Positions 36,162 through 45,998 of a stretch of DNA of 55,984 bases are shown here, in pieces (position 1 is the stretch's first letter; the number at the start of each line of letters is the position of its first letter). A program made the translations under genes and the position numbers. The notes beneath the pieces are model-generated. The model was given only the letters and a program-made list of their open reading frames with translations, searched no databases and was not told the DNA's origin. The stretch is from an uncultured Gammaproteobacteria bacterium (GTDB lineage: Bacteria; Pseudomonadota; Gammaproteobacteria; Eutrophobiales; Eutrophobiaceae), in contig CALKEZ010000046.1 of assembly GCA_938084745.1 (NCBI GenBank), positions 1 to 55,984 on the forward strand, in the 5' to 3' direction.

Positions 36162-38753
36162 TCAAGCTGCGTTTGTTTCAATCTCGGAGAAATTTAATTT
36201 CCCATCAAGCATTTCGATTTTGACGACGGATCCCGGTCCGTATTGGCCGGAAAGTATTCTTTCCGCTATCGGTGTTTCAAGTTTATCCTGAATGAGGCGT
36301 TTTAGTGGTCGCGCGCCATAAACCGGGTCGAATCCTGACAAACCGAGGTAATTAATCGCTTCAGGACTTAATTCCAGCGCAATATCCTGCATATTCAAGC
36401 GTTTGCGTAAACGGTCTACCTGAATTTCTGCTATTGCCGTAATTTGTTTCTGTAGCAAGGCATGGAAAACCACCACTTCATCAATTCTATTAAGGAATTC
36501 GGGCCGAAAATAATTACTGACTTCATTCAGAACGACTTCTTTCATATTGTCGTATTCTGAATCGGCAGACATTTCCTGAATCAGATTGGAACCGAGATTG
36601 GAGGTCATCACAATTACCGTATTGCGAAAATCAACAGTACGACCATGTCCATCCGTCAGGCGTCCATCATCAAGAACCTGTAGCAGGATGTTGAAGACAT
36701 CGGCATGGGCCTTTTCAATCTCATCAAGCAATATCAAGCTGTATGGGCGTCGTCGTATCGCTTCGGTTAAGTATCCCCCCTGTTCATAACCAACATAACC
36801 CGGTGGTGCGCCTATCAATCTTGCGACAGCATGTTTTTCCATGTACTCCGACATATCGATGCGTACCATCGCGTCTTCACTATCAAATAAAAATTCAGTC
36901 AGACTTTTACATAACTCGGTTTTACCTACGCCTGTTGGCCCAAGAAAAAGGAAACTTCCATTAGGTTTATCCGGATCGGAAAGTCCCGCACGAGATCGGC
37001 GAATCGCATCTGAAACGGCTTTTATGCCCTGTTCTTGTCCGATGACACGCTTATGTAAAACATCTTCCATCGCCAGTAACTTTTCACGTTCACCTTCCAG
37101 CATCTTGCTAACCGGAATACCGGTCCAGTTTGCAACGACTTCGGCAATTTCATTTTCGGTTACCTTGTTGCGTAGCAAGGTCATTTCTTGCATGTCCGCC
37201 TGACTCGCCATATCCAGTTGTTTTTCAAGCCCGGGAATAACACCGTATTGAAGTTCAGACATCTGGTTTAGATCACCGGCGCGTTTGGCGGCTTCAAAAT
37301 TTATTCTGGCCTGCTCGAGTTTTTCTTTGATGTTGTGTGTGCCCTGTAAGGCCGCTTTTTCCGAGACCCAGATTTCTTCCAGATCATTGAACTCACGCTC
37401 TATTTTCTTGATTTCATCTTCCAGTAAGGTGAGTCGTTTTTTTGAGGCGGCATCAGTTTCTTTTTGTAATGCCGCACGTTCGATTTTCATTTGAATCAGG
37501 CGACGTTCAAGTCTATCCATGGACTCTGGTTTTGAATCGATTTCTATACTGATGCGGCTTGCGGATTCATCGATCAGATCTATCGCTTTATCAGGCAGTT
37601 GTCTATCCGTGATGTAGCGGTGTGATAATGTAGCGGCCGCAACGATAGCCGGGTCGGTTATTTGTACATTATGATGCACTTCATAACGTTCTTTCAGACC
37701 ACGCAAAATTGCGATGGTGTCTTCCACGCTAGGTTCATTAACAAGTACTTTTTGAAAGCGGCGTTCCAGAGCCGCATCTTTCTCTATGTTCTCACGATAT
37801 TCATTCAGAGTTGTCGCGCCGATACAATGAAGCTCACCTCTGGCCAGGGCCGGTTTAAGCATGTTACCCGCATCCATTGCACCCTCTGCTTTTCCTGCAC
37901 CAACCATGGTATGCACTTCATCTATAAATAAGATGATCTGGCCTTCCTGTTTAGAAAGGTCATTCAATACTGCTTTTAAGCGCTCTTCGAACTCGCCTCG
38001 AAATTTGGCACCCGCAATCAATGCACCCATGTCAAGGGATAACAGTCTTTTGTGTTTTAGCGACTCGGGAACTTCACCATTAATAATTCGTTGTGCCAGA
38101 CCTTCCACAATTGCCGTCTTACCCACGCCCGGTTCGCCGATTAAGACCGGATTATTTTTAGTACGGCGTTGTAAAACCTGAATGGTACGGCGGATTTCTT
38201 CATCACGGCCGATTACAGGATCCAGTTTTCCTTTTTCCGCGCGCGCGGTCAGATCAGTGGTATATTTTTCTAAAGCCTGACGGTGTTCTTCTGCATTTGA
38301 ATCACTTACTTTTTCACCGCCGCGTAATGCATCGATAGCATTGTTCAGTTTAGTTTTATCAGCACCACATTGTCGAAAGATATCTCCCAGTTTGCCTTTA
38401 TCTTCCAATGCGGCTACGGCGAAGAGTTCGCTAGCGACATAGTCATCATTTCTATCCTGGGCGATTTTATCCATCATATTTAACAGTCGATCAAGATCTC
38501 GACTGACGTGTACATCGCCTGCTGACCCACTGACAGTTGGCATGGAACTCAGTAACTTGTTCAGTTCAGTGTCAAGCTTATTCAGGTTTACGCCTGAACT
38601 TGAGAGGATATGAGGCAGCGTGCCGCCTTCCTGTTTGAGTAAGCTGTGGGCCAGATGCACGGGTTCTATGTATTGATGATCACGACCAATAGCGATACTT
38701 TGTGCTTCTGCCAGCGCCATTTGTAACTTTGTGGTTAATTTATCCGGTCTCAT
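36162..38753 (-). CDS. clpB: ATP-dependent disaggregase ClpB (Hsp100)
   Basis: ClpB pulls proteins out of aggregates with the DnaK system. The 863-residue protein has the Clp N-domain (about 1-145), AAA domain 1 with Walker [14 protein letters not shown] near residue 207, the long coiled-coil middle domain (about 405-525) and AAA domain 2 with Walker [13 protein letters not shown] near 607. No IGL-type ClpP-binding loop is evident, consistent with ClpB rather than ClpA. A sigma-32-like promoter lies upstream. The glutamate dehydrogenase gene precedes it on the same strand. Confidence 0.97.
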   Translation of the reverse strand: MRPDKLTTKLQMALAEAQSIAIGRDHQYIEPVHLAHSLLKQEGGTLPHILSSSGVNLNKLDTELNKLLSSMPTVSGSAGDVHVSRDLDRLLNMMDKIAQDRNDDYVASELFAVAALEDKGKLGDIFRQCGADKTKLNNAIDALRGGEKVSDSNAEEHRQALEKYTTDLTARAEKGKLDPVIGRDEEIRRTIQVLQRRTKNNPVLIGEPGVGKTAIVEGLAQRIINGEVPESLKHKRLLSLDMGALIAGAKFRGEFEERLKAVLNDLSKQEGQIILFIDEVHTMVGAGKAEGAMDAGNMLKPALARGELHCIGATTLNEYRENIEKDAALERRFQKVLVNEPSVEDTIAILRGLKERYEVHHNVQITDPAIVAAATLSHRYITDRQLPDKAIDLIDESASRISIEIDSKPESMDRLERRLIQMKIERAALQKETDAASKKRLTLLEDEIKKIEREFNDLEEIWVSEKAALQGTHNIKEKLEQARINFEAAKRAGDLNQMSELQYGVIPGLEKQLDMASQADMQEMTLLRNKVTENEIAEVVANWTGIPVSKMLEGEREKLLAMEDVLHKRVIGQEQGIKAVSDAIRRSRAGLSDPDKPNGSFLFLGPTGVGKTELCKSLTEFLFDSEDAMVRIDMSEYMEKHAVARLIGAPPGYVGYEQGGYLTEAIRRRPYSLILLDEIEKAHADVFNILLQVLDDGRLTDGHGRTVDFRNTVIVMTSNLGSNLIQEMSADSEYDNMKEVVLNEVSNYFRPEFLNRIDEVVVFHALLQKQITAIAEIQVDRLRKRLNMQDIALELSPEAINYLGLSGFDPVYGARPLKRLIQDKLETPIAERILSGQYGPGSVVKIEMLDGKLNFSEIETNAA

Positions 38754-38788
38754 TATTCCCAGCCTTGATTTTAGAAAAACTATTTTAT

Positions 38789-38816
38789 AAATAAGGCCAT
38801 TATGCAGTTATTCAAG
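38789..38816 (-). promoter_or_regulatory. Sigma-32 (heat-shock) type promoter of clpB
   Basis: On the minus strand CTTGAAT (38816-38810), a 13-base spacer and CCTTATTT (38796-38789) fit the heat-shock consensus CTTGAAA-N13/15-CCCCATNT at 6/7 and most of the -10 positions. It ends 35 bases before the clpB ATG and explains heat induction independent of the upstream dehydrogenase gene. Confidence 0.6.
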
Positions 38817-38901
38817 TACCTTTAAGGGTGATAGGAACGGATTATTGCAAGCGTGCTATCTGTCGATAACACACCACCACTTTCGGCTTGAATCCTGAAT
38901 A

Positions 38902-40323
38902 TCAGTAAATACCAATATCAATATAGGATCGCATCAGTTTTTGAATGGCGACAACATAGGCAGCGGTTCTAAAATCATGAACATCATCATTTGTGGAGTA
39001 GACCTCTTTTAACTGCTGATAACTATTTCGCATCGTGTCATCGAGTCCAGATCTGACTAGATCGAGTTCATCAGCACCGTAGACCAACTCTTTTTGCATC
39101 CAGGCCTCTGATTGTTTTCCGGTTAATGTTTCCAGCGCCTGTAACATGTGTGCGCCACGCATTTCATCGTGACGTCTTTCCATACGACCAAAACGAATAT
39201 GGGCCAGATTACGGACCCATTCAAAATAGGAAACGGTCACGCCGCCGGCATTAACATATGCATCGGGGAATATCATGATTCCACGTTGATGCAGAATATC
39301 ATCAGCTTCAAAAGTGACTGGGCCATTTGCTGCCTCAAAGATCACTTTAGTCTTAATTTTGTCGGCATTCTCTTTAGTAATTTGCGCTTCCATCGCAGCC
39401 GGAATCAGGATGTCACATTCAATCTCTAAACCAGAGGCACCGTCTTCGGAAAATTTGGCATCGGGAAATCCCTTTATCGTTTTATGTTCGTTTATATGCT
39501 TTCTTACATCTTCAACACGCAGCCCCTCTTCGTTTATTAAAACGCCATCCCGTTCAATGATAGCGATGATCTTGCATCCATCTTCTTCATCTAAAAGTTT
39601 TGCAGCGTAGTAACCCACGTTTCCCAGTCCCTGAATGACAACAGTTTTTCCACCCAGTCCGGGTTTAAGTCCGGCAGACTGGACATCATCAGCATTGCGA
39701 AAAAATTCACGTATGGCATATACCACGCCACGACCTGTTGCTTCCGTTCGGCCACGAATACCACCATGCGCCACCGGTTTACCAGTGACACATCCGAGGT
39801 AATTAATATCTTCCGGGTGCAGCTGTTTGTAGGTATCGGTAATCCAGGCCATCTCGCGTTCTCCCGTTCCCATATCAGGTGCCGGGACATTCGTTGCCGG
39901 ACTAAGATAACCTTTGCGGATTAGCTCTCGAGCAAAGCGCCGCGTGATCCTTTGCATATCATCGCGCGTATATTTTGAGGGGTCGATTAACAGGCCTCCT
40001 TTAGATCCGCCAAAGGGGACATCAACGATGGCACATTTATAGGTCATTAGCGATGCCAGAGCTTCTACCTCATCTTCATTGACGATAGGAGCAAAACGGA
40101 TACCACCTTTGGATGGCAACCTGTGATCGCTATGGACCGATCGCCAGCCGGTAAAGACTTCTATCTTGCCGTTTATTTCTACTGGAAAACTGACTTTTAT
40201 CGTGGAATTGCAGGTCTTGATTGAATTTGATGTGCCAGGGTCGACATTGAGTACAGACAAAGCCCGGTCGACCATGTAATTGACACTTTCGCTAAAGCTT
40301 AGTGATTTATTATTCTTTTCCAT
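38902..40323 (-). CDS. Glu/Leu/Phe/Val-type glutamate dehydrogenase
   Basis: The enzyme oxidatively deaminates glutamate to 2-oxoglutarate, or the reverse. The 473-residue protein has the dimerisation/substrate domain with KGGIRFAP, VPFGGSKGGLLIDP and the catalytic-Asp segment ATNVPAPDMGTG, then a Rossmann domain with VVIQGLGNVGYYAAKLL. The length and motifs resemble the NAD-preferring hexameric type related to the animal enzyme more than the 447-residue E. coli GdhA. It lies between pgeF and clpB, genes that are adjacent in E. coli, so it looks like an insertion into that string. Cofactor preference is inferred. Confidence 0.9.
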   Translation of the reverse strand: MEKNNKSLSFSESVNYMVDRALSVLNVDPGTSNSIKTCNSTIKVSFPVEINGKIEVFTGWRSVHSDHRLPSKGGIRFAPIVNEDEVEALASLMTYKCAIVDVPFGGSKGGLLIDPSKYTRDDMQRITRRFARELIRKGYLSPATNVPAPDMGTGEREMAWITDTYKQLHPEDINYLGCVTGKPVAHGGIRGRTEATGRGVVYAIREFFRNADDVQSAGLKPGLGGKTVVIQGLGNVGYYAAKLLDEEDGCKIIAIIERDGVLINEEGLRVEDVRKHINEHKTIKGFPDAKFSEDGASGLEIECDILIPAAMEAQITKENADKIKTKVIFEAANGPVTFEADDILHQRGIMIFPDAYVNAGGVTVSYFEWVRNLAHIRFGRMERRHDEMRGAHMLQALETLTGKQSEAWMQKELVYGADELDLVRSGLDDTMRNSYQQLKEVYSTNDDVHDFRTAAYVVAIQKLMRSYIDIGIY

Positions 40324-40383
40324 TTTCCTTTCCCCTATTATTATTTAACAGTACCCAGACTGAAGCTTTAAACAATTCTGGTG

Positions 40384-41127
40384 CTATTCGATCCAGATCA
40401 TCGTCGCTGTTCGACCCGTAATGCCATCTCGCCGATATGAATAGAATAGACTATCCTCTTCATAGGTACACAAGCCACATTCATAAATCGAGCCAACTCC
40501 TGAATTTTCTAGGATAATCTTGACCAGATTATTCAAATTACAATACCAATGGTCTTCATTTACCTGCTCAAAGGCACTTTTAAGTCGTGCTGAGTGGGCT
40601 AAACATTTTGTATAGACATCGCTCCCTACTTCATAATATTGACTACTGATACAAGGGCCTATCCAGACCAGTATGGATGCAGGATTTGAAAATTCATTTA
40701 TAGCCTTTTCAATTATCCCGCCGCAGATTCCTTTCCAGCCAGCATGTATGGCTGCGATCCTGGTGCCATTCGCATCACACAATAAAATGGGCACACAGTC
40801 TGCTGTCAATATAGTACAGATTTTATTTCTCATGCTTGTGTAACTGCCATCTGCAGAAAAGTTATCCCGGTTGACATCAAGTGAGATGATATTTGAACTA
40901 TGGGTTTGGTCTAGCCAGATAGGCGCTGCAGGCAAGTTGAGATATTCGGATAAAATGTGGCGATTTTCTATTACATTTTCAGGATTATCTCCGACATGCA
41001 ACGCAAGATTGAGATCGTTGTACGGCGACTGACTATGACCACCGAATCTGACCGAAGTCCCCGCATGTATTTGTGGAGGCGCTGGCCAGTGCGCCCAAAT
41101 AAATAAATCATCAGTCTGTTGAGTCAT
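40384..41127 (-). CDS. pgeF: Peptidoglycan editing factor PgeF (YfiH/DUF152 family)
   Basis: This family, formerly described as polyphenol oxidase or laccase domain, includes PgeF, which keeps non-canonical residues out of peptidoglycan stem peptides. The 247-residue product has RFGGHSQSPYNDLNLALHVGDN near the N-terminus, the metal-site motifs LTADCVPILLCD and AIHAGWKGICGGI around residues 105-140, and C-terminal CTYEEDSLFYSYRRDG. It overlaps the upstream rluD end by 17 bases, the same order as in enterics. Relevance to the peptidoglycan genes in this window is by function only. Confidence 0.92.
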   Translation of the reverse strand: MTQQTDDLFIWAHWPAPPQIHAGTSVRFGGHSQSPYNDLNLALHVGDNPENVIENRHILSEYLNLPAAPIWLDQTHSSNIISLDVNRDNFSADGSYTSMRNKICTILTADCVPILLCDANGTRIAAIHAGWKGICGGIIEKAINEFSNPASILVWIGPCISSQYYEVGSDVYTKCLAHSARLKSAFEQVNEDHWYCNLNNLVKIILENSGVGSIYECGLCTYEEDSLFYSYRRDGITGRTATMIWIE

Positions 41128-42064
41128 AGTGATTCAGGGATTCGATTAAAGCTGCAATATCTGCGGGTAATTCAGCAGTGAAGTTCATCTCTTCTTTCGT
41201 AACGGGATGTGTTAATCCAAGTGCATAGGCATGCAAGGCCTGACGTTTAAAATTCATAATGATGTCGCGCAAGGACGAATCTACGCCCTTTCTTATAGAG
41301 TGATTGTTGCCATAAACGGGGTCGCCAACAATCGGGTGTTTGATATGTGACATATGCACTCGAATTTGATGTGTGCGACCCGTTTCGAGTTGTACATGCA
41401 AGTGAGTATAATGCTGATATCGCCTTATAATTCGGTAATGCGTTGTGGCGGTTTTACCACTATGAGTCACTGCCATTTTGATTCTTTGTTTGGGGTGTCG
41501 ACCCATTTTGTTTTCAATGGAACCGCCAGCAGTGATTTGACCACAGACGATAGTCTGGTATTCGCGCTTAATCTCACGCTTTTGCAGTTGCCGAACCAAA
41601 TCCGTGTGTGCTTCGAGGGTACGTGCGACAACCAGAATGCCCGTGGTCTCTTTATCGAGGCGGTGAATGATGCCTGAGCGAGGAATGGCAGCAAGGGATT
41701 TATCAAAGTTTAACAACGCATTAACGAGAGTGTGATTCGGGTTTCCCGCCCCCGGATGGACAACCAGGCCAGCAGGTTTGTTGATAATAATTAATGCCTT
41801 GTCTTGATAAACAATGTCTAAATCGATTGCCTCTGGCTGATGGTCTTCAACACTGTTAATTTCAGTGTCTATTTCGATCATATCACCAAGGTTGACTTCA
41901 TCTCGTTGTTTATAAATTGATTTATTTACACTAACGTCACCAGCCTTAATCCAGGCCTGAATTCGTGAACGAGAATGATCCGGGTATAGTCGAGACAGGG
42001 CCAGATCCAGACGGTGCCCGGCAAGCTCTTCCGGGATGATTATTTTAAATTTAAGTTTAGACAT
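41111..42064 (-). CDS. rluD: 23S rRNA pseudouridine synthase RluD
   Basis: RluD makes pseudouridines 1911, 1915 and 1917 in helix 69 of 23S rRNA. The 317-residue protein has an N-terminal S4 RNA-binding domain (about 15-75) and the RluA-type catalytic domain with IIHRLDKETTGILVVA, containing the catalytic aspartate, LETGRTHQIRVHM and HPIVGDPVYG. RluC would share this architecture, but the position next to bamD and pgeF points to RluD. It is divergent from bamD with 48 bases between starts. Confidence 0.93.
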   Translation of the reverse strand: MSKLKFKIIIPEELAGHRLDLALSRLYPDHSRSRIQAWIKAGDVSVNKSIYKQRDEVNLGDMIEIDTEINSVEDHQPEAIDLDIVYQDKALIIINKPAGLVVHPGAGNPNHTLVNALLNFDKSLAAIPRSGIIHRLDKETTGILVVARTLEAHTDLVRQLQKREIKREYQTIVCGQITAGGSIENKMGRHPKQRIKMAVTHSGKTATTHYRIIRRYQHYTHLHVQLETGRTHQIRVHMSHIKHPIVGDPVYGNNHSIRKGVDSSLRDIIMNFKRQALHAYALGLTHPVTKEEMNFTAELPADIAALIESLNHYDSTD

Positions 42065-42112
42065 GTGTATGAAGCTTTGCCCTCATGATAGGTTTAAGCT
42101 AACCTACATACT

Positions 42113-42886
42113 ATGCGACATTTACTAACTTTTTTACTGATTTTTACCCTCACAGCCTGTTCAACCTTTCAAGATAAAGGAGATGACACTGACGGTTGGG
42201 ATGCTGATCGTATCTATGATACAGCCAGAGGAGAACTGGATACCGGTTCTTATGGTAAGGCCATTGATCTTTACCAAAAACTGGAAACCAAGTTTCCATT
42301 CGGGGTCCACGCACAACAAGCATTGCTTGATTTGGCATATGCGTATTACAAGGATGACGAGCCTGAAGCGGCTATAGGCGCATGCGATCGTTTTATAAAA
42401 TTATACCCTCAAAATGTACATGTTGATTATGCCTATTATCTAAAAGGCCTGACTAATTTTAACAGAGGCAAAGGCATGGCCCAGCGCTATTTGCCTACCG
42501 ATGAATCACAGCGTGATCCGGGCGCAGCCTTTGCGGCCTTTCAGGATTTTTCAGCACTTGTTGAGCGGTTTCCAGACAGCCCATATGCGGAAGATTCAGC
42601 ACAACGTATGCGTTATCTTCGCAATGTACTGGCAAAGAACGAAGTACATGTCGCCAATTATTACATGCGACGGGGTGCCTTTATCGCTGCGGCAAACCGG
42701 GCCAGATATGTAATTGAAAATTATCCCAAGACTCCCTCGGTACCCGACGCATTGGTGGTTATGGCAAAGGCATATCGGGTGCTTGAAATGAATGACCTTT
42801 CCGATGACGCGTTACGCGTGTTGGAGCTTAACTACCCGAATCATCCCGGCTTATATGAAGTTAGGGAGATAAAAGTCGTTAAGTAG
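42113..42886 (+). CDS. bamD: Outer membrane assembly lipoprotein BamD
   Basis: BamD is the essential lipoprotein of the BAM complex that inserts outer-membrane beta-barrels. A lipoprotein signal peptide ends at lipobox LTAC with Cys16. The mature part has tandem TPR helices (RGELDTGSYGKAIDLYQKLE, AQQALLDLAYAYYK, VDYAYYLKGLTNF and so on), the family arrangement of five TPRs. Length 257 aa is normal. Its stop codon abuts the nadE stop on the other strand with no base between them. Confidence 0.95.
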   Translation: MRHLLTFLLIFTLTACSTFQDKGDDTDGWDADRIYDTARGELDTGSYGKAIDLYQKLETKFPFGVHAQQALLDLAYAYYKDDEPEAAIGACDRFIKLYPQNVHVDYAYYLKGLTNFNRGKGMAQRYLPTDESQRDPGAAFAAFQDFSALVERFPDSPYAEDSAQRMRYLRNVLAKNEVHVANYYMRRGAFIAAANRARYVIENYPKTPSVPDALVVMAKAYRVLEMNDLSDDALRVLELNYPNHPGLYEVREIKVVK

Positions 42887-44512
42887 TTAATCTTTTTCTT
42901 TATAGCCAGAGCTGATTGGATAACGTCGATCTCTACCGAAGGCTCTTTCTGTAATTCTTACGCCCGGTGCTGCCTGCCTTCGTTTGTATTCATTTCTATC
43001 CACTAAATTAACTATCCTATTAACAATTTCTGCAGCATAGCCTGTTTCAATGATTTTTTTGGGGTGTCGATCAAGCTCAATATATTGTTCAAGAATAGGG
43101 TCGAGGACCTCATAATCTGGCAATGAGTCTTGATCCAACTGGTCATGACGTAGTTCCGCAGTTGGTGGTCTGCTGATCACTCTTTCAGGTATTGCTGCTT
43201 GTTGTGTATTACGCCACCTTGCCAGCCGGTAGACCATAGTTTTCCAAACATCCTTGAGCGGAGCATAGCCTCCCGCCATATCACCATAGAGCGTGGCATA
43301 ACCCACAGCCATTTCACTCTTGTTACCGGTTGTTAATACCAGTTTGCCACTTTTATTTGATACCGCCATAAGCAGTATTCCTCTGCAACGAGCTTGTATA
43401 TTCTCTTCCGTTGTATCAATAGGTAAGCCTTTAAAACGATTTTCAAGGGCTTTATTAAACGCACCAAAAGGTTCTTCAATAGATATAATTTCGTACTCAA
43501 CGCTGAGCATATTAGCTTGCAGGCAAGCATCTTCAATACTCATTTCGGCGGTATAACGCGAAGGCATAATCAAGACTTCTACATTTTCAGGTCCAAGCGC
43601 ATCTACTGCGATGCTGAGTGTTAAGGCAGAGTCTATCCCGCCTGACAGACCAATGACCGCACCGTTGAATTTATTTTTATGTATATAATCTCTTACCCCA
43701 AGCACCAATGCGTTATAGATGCTTTCTTCTTCGGTTAATTGTGTGATAGCTATGGTATTTAATTTATGCTCGCTGGGGTTTTCTAAATTCAGTTGCACAC
43801 TATATAAACTTTCCTCGAACTGTGGTGCATGAAAAATAACGTCACCATGATTATTCACTACCATGGAGTTACCATCAAACACGAGTTCATCCTGTCCCCC
43901 GACCAGATTGCTATACACAATATACATGCCAGAGTCTGCAGCTCTTTTTGAAATGATAGCTTCGCGTTGTGATAACTTGTTTTTATGGTAGGGCGATGCA
44001 TTCATGTTAAACAGGATTTTTGCCCCGGCAGCTGAAACAGTTTCTGTAAATTCAGGAACCCAGACATCTTCGCAAACACTAATGGCAGCTTTATGCCCTT
44101 TTATTTCAAACAGACTTAATCCGCTGCCTTCTTTAAAATAACGTTTCTCATCAAACACACCATAGTTTGGCAAATTTTGTTTGTAATAGGTTTGTATAAT
44201 GTTGCGATTACGAATGAGGCTACAAGCGTTATAGAGTTTACCTTCATGCAAGCATGGATAGCCCAATAGAACATGAATGTCTTTTGTGGCACTTACGATA
44301 TTTTTCAGTGCCTCTTTTATATAGTCGTGAAAGGCAGGTCTGAGTAATAGATCTTCAGGCGGATAAGAGCTGATAGTAAGCTCAGGAAAAAGGATTATGT
44401 CAGCCTTATGAATTTGGCAGGCTTCACCTATAGATTTAATTATTTTTTCTGAATTACCTTCAATGTCTCCGACTGTGAGATTTAACTGAGCAAGGACTAT
44501 AGTAATATTCAT
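42887..44512 (-). CDS. nadE: Glutamine-dependent NAD+ synthetase NadE
   Basis: NadE amidates nicotinic acid adenine dinucleotide to NAD+. The 541-residue protein has an N-terminal nitrilase-type glutaminase domain with its triad region (FPELTISSYPPEDLL, KQNLPNYGVFDEKRYF and the Cys in AISVCEDVW) and a C-terminal synthetase domain with the PP-loop GLSGGIDSALTLSIAVDAL around residues 280-298 and TTGNKSEMAVGYATLYGDM. The fused architecture means glutamine, not free ammonia, can supply nitrogen. A 112-base gap separates its start from the divergent SGNH gene. Confidence 0.96.
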   Translation of the reverse strand: MNITIVLAQLNLTVGDIEGNSEKIIKSIGEACQIHKADIILFPELTISSYPPEDLLLRPAFHDYIKEALKNIVSATKDIHVLLGYPCLHEGKLYNACSLIRNRNIIQTYYKQNLPNYGVFDEKRYFKEGSGLSLFEIKGHKAAISVCEDVWVPEFTETVSAAGAKILFNMNASPYHKNKLSQREAIISKRAADSGMYIVYSNLVGGQDELVFDGNSMVVNNHGDVIFHAPQFEESLYSVQLNLENPSEHKLNTIAITQLTEEESIYNALVLGVRDYIHKNKFNGAVIGLSGGIDSALTLSIAVDALGPENVEVLIMPSRYTAEMSIEDACLQANMLSVEYEIISIEEPFGAFNKALENRFKGLPIDTTEENIQARCRGILLMAVSNKSGKLVLTTGNKSEMAVGYATLYGDMAGGYAPLKDVWKTMVYRLARWRNTQQAAIPERVISRPPTAELRHDQLDQDSLPDYEVLDPILEQYIELDRHPKKIIETGYAAEIVNRIVNLVDRNEYKRRQAAPGVRITERAFGRDRRYPISSGYKEKD

Positions 44513-44578
44513 TTGAATAGGTATTTAATTAATCAATCTGTGTTTTAATTACGACCTTATATGCTGCATAGTAAATAG

Positions 44579-44584
44579 TATAAT
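44579..44584 (+). promoter_or_regulatory. Candidate -10 element before the SGNH/carbamoyltransferase cassette
   Basis: A consensus TATAAT lies 40 bases before ATG 44625 in the nadE-divergent interval. The -35 region is poor (TTATAT at 16 bases), so the call is tentative. It is the only promoter-like element I see ahead of the four-gene cassette. Confidence 0.35.
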
Positions 44585-44624
44585 AATCAAATTAGCGCAG
44601 GCATTTAATATACAGGGAATAGGC

Positions 44625-45953
44625 ATGAAAATAAAAAGGGTTGAAATATTGTTAACATTGTTCAGTACAATAATAGCAGTGATTTTAGGATTATTGTTAA
44701 TACGTTGGTTGCAACCCTCTTTGTTAGGAATGCCTAGCGACATGGTATTAGTCAGTTCCAGTGAAAAGGTGGTGCCATATTATGAAAATATTTTTCGAAA
44801 GCAAGATATTTTATCGAATGAATTTATATTAAAAGATCCATTAGTTCGGGTACGGGCGAGACAGTTGTATCCTGATATGAATGCAATAGGTCCAAATGAT
44901 ATTCTAGGCTTTAGAAATGCGGCTGTGCCAAACAATGCAGATGTCATAATAATTGGTGATAGTCAGACATATGGCAATAATGCTCATATGGTAGAGAACT
45001 GGCCGCATTATTTTGCAGGGCTTTTGCCAAATGGAGTTTCAGTGTATTCAATGGCTACGGGTGGATGGGGCGCTGTGCAATATTATTATGCTGCTCTAAA
45101 AGCACCTGCCTTTAGTCCAAAAGTGATTATCGTTGCATTTTATACAGGAAATGATCCGTTAGAAACATATTCTATGGTATATGGTTCTGATGTTTGGAAT
45201 GAGTTTATTTCAGAATCATCATTAAATAAAAATGATGTCCCACCTATAGAGTCATCTCTAACTGAAAATAAGCAGTGGGCAGTGACATTTTCCGATGGGG
45301 TAAAAACAGTATTTACACCAGCATTACGGCATAGTACAAATAAACAACATCCTGTTATAGATGCTGCTTATCAATCCATGATTAAAGTAGCCAATAAAAT
45401 TTCAACTCATGCTGTAGAAGATAATATTCATGTTATTTTTACCCTTATTCCAACAAAAGAATATGTCTACGCAAAGAAAATAGAATATGAACGAATTGAA
45501 ATGAATTCAGCATACAAGGTGCTTATTAGGGACGAAAAAACAAGGATTCAAGAATTTTCAAATGCATTAACTTCCATTGATAATACGAGCTACATTGATG
45601 TCATCAATGATTTACAAGAAGCAGCATTAGGAAAGGACGCCTTGTATCCGCCTGATTCAAATGGTCACCCTGTTGCAAAGGGTTATAAAGTGATTGGTGA
45701 AACAATAGCCCGCGGAATGAGCGATATATTGCAGCCTGCTGCCGCCAACGGACTGGCAGTCGTTTTAACAGCGGATGAGAGTATAAAGATACTGGTATTT
45801 ATAGAAAATAAACAATACTGGTTTGTTGATGTGCCTGATGATTTAATCACATCTACTAAAATTGAAGTTAATCAAGTAATAAAGAAACGTGATTTAACCG
45901 GTTTTCTTTATTCAGGACATAAAAATATACAAGAGGTAGTTCGTGTTAAATAA
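44625..45953 (+). CDS. Membrane-anchored SGNH/GDSL-family hydrolase
   Basis: The 442-residue protein has one N-terminal membrane segment (about 7-27) and a large, presumably periplasmic domain with the full SGNH set: block I GDSQTYG with nucleophile Ser113, a glycine in ATGGWGA (about 144-150), block III GND (175-177) with Asn176, and block V DSNGH with Asp344 and His348. Such enzymes add or remove O-acyl groups on carbohydrates. A beta-rich tail (about 375-442) follows the domain. GGGA lies about 6 bases before the ATG. It heads an AT-rich cassette with the carbamoyltransferase, SxtJ and DUF5989 genes, so its substrate may be the same as theirs; that is inference. Confidence 0.85.
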   Translation: MKIKRVEILLTLFSTIIAVILGLLLIRWLQPSLLGMPSDMVLVSSSEKVVPYYENIFRKQDILSNEFILKDPLVRVRARQLYPDMNAIGPNDILGFRNAAVPNNADVIIIGDSQTYGNNAHMVENWPHYFAGLLPNGVSVYSMATGGWGAVQYYYAALKAPAFSPKVIIVAFYTGNDPLETYSMVYGSDVWNEFISESSLNKNDVPPIESSLTENKQWAVTFSDGVKTVFTPALRHSTNKQHPVIDAAYQSMIKVANKISTHAVEDNIHVIFTLIPTKEYVYAKKIEYERIEMNSAYKVLIRDEKTRIQEFSNALTSIDNTSYIDVINDLQEAALGKDALYPPDSNGHPVAKGYKVIGETIARGMSDILQPAAANGLAVVLTADESIKILVFIENKQYWFVDVPDDLITSTKIEVNQVIKKRDLTGFLYSGHKNIQEVVRVK

Positions 45954-45998
45954 CTTTATTTTGATTTTTTTAATGATCAAATCCTATATGATATAGAT

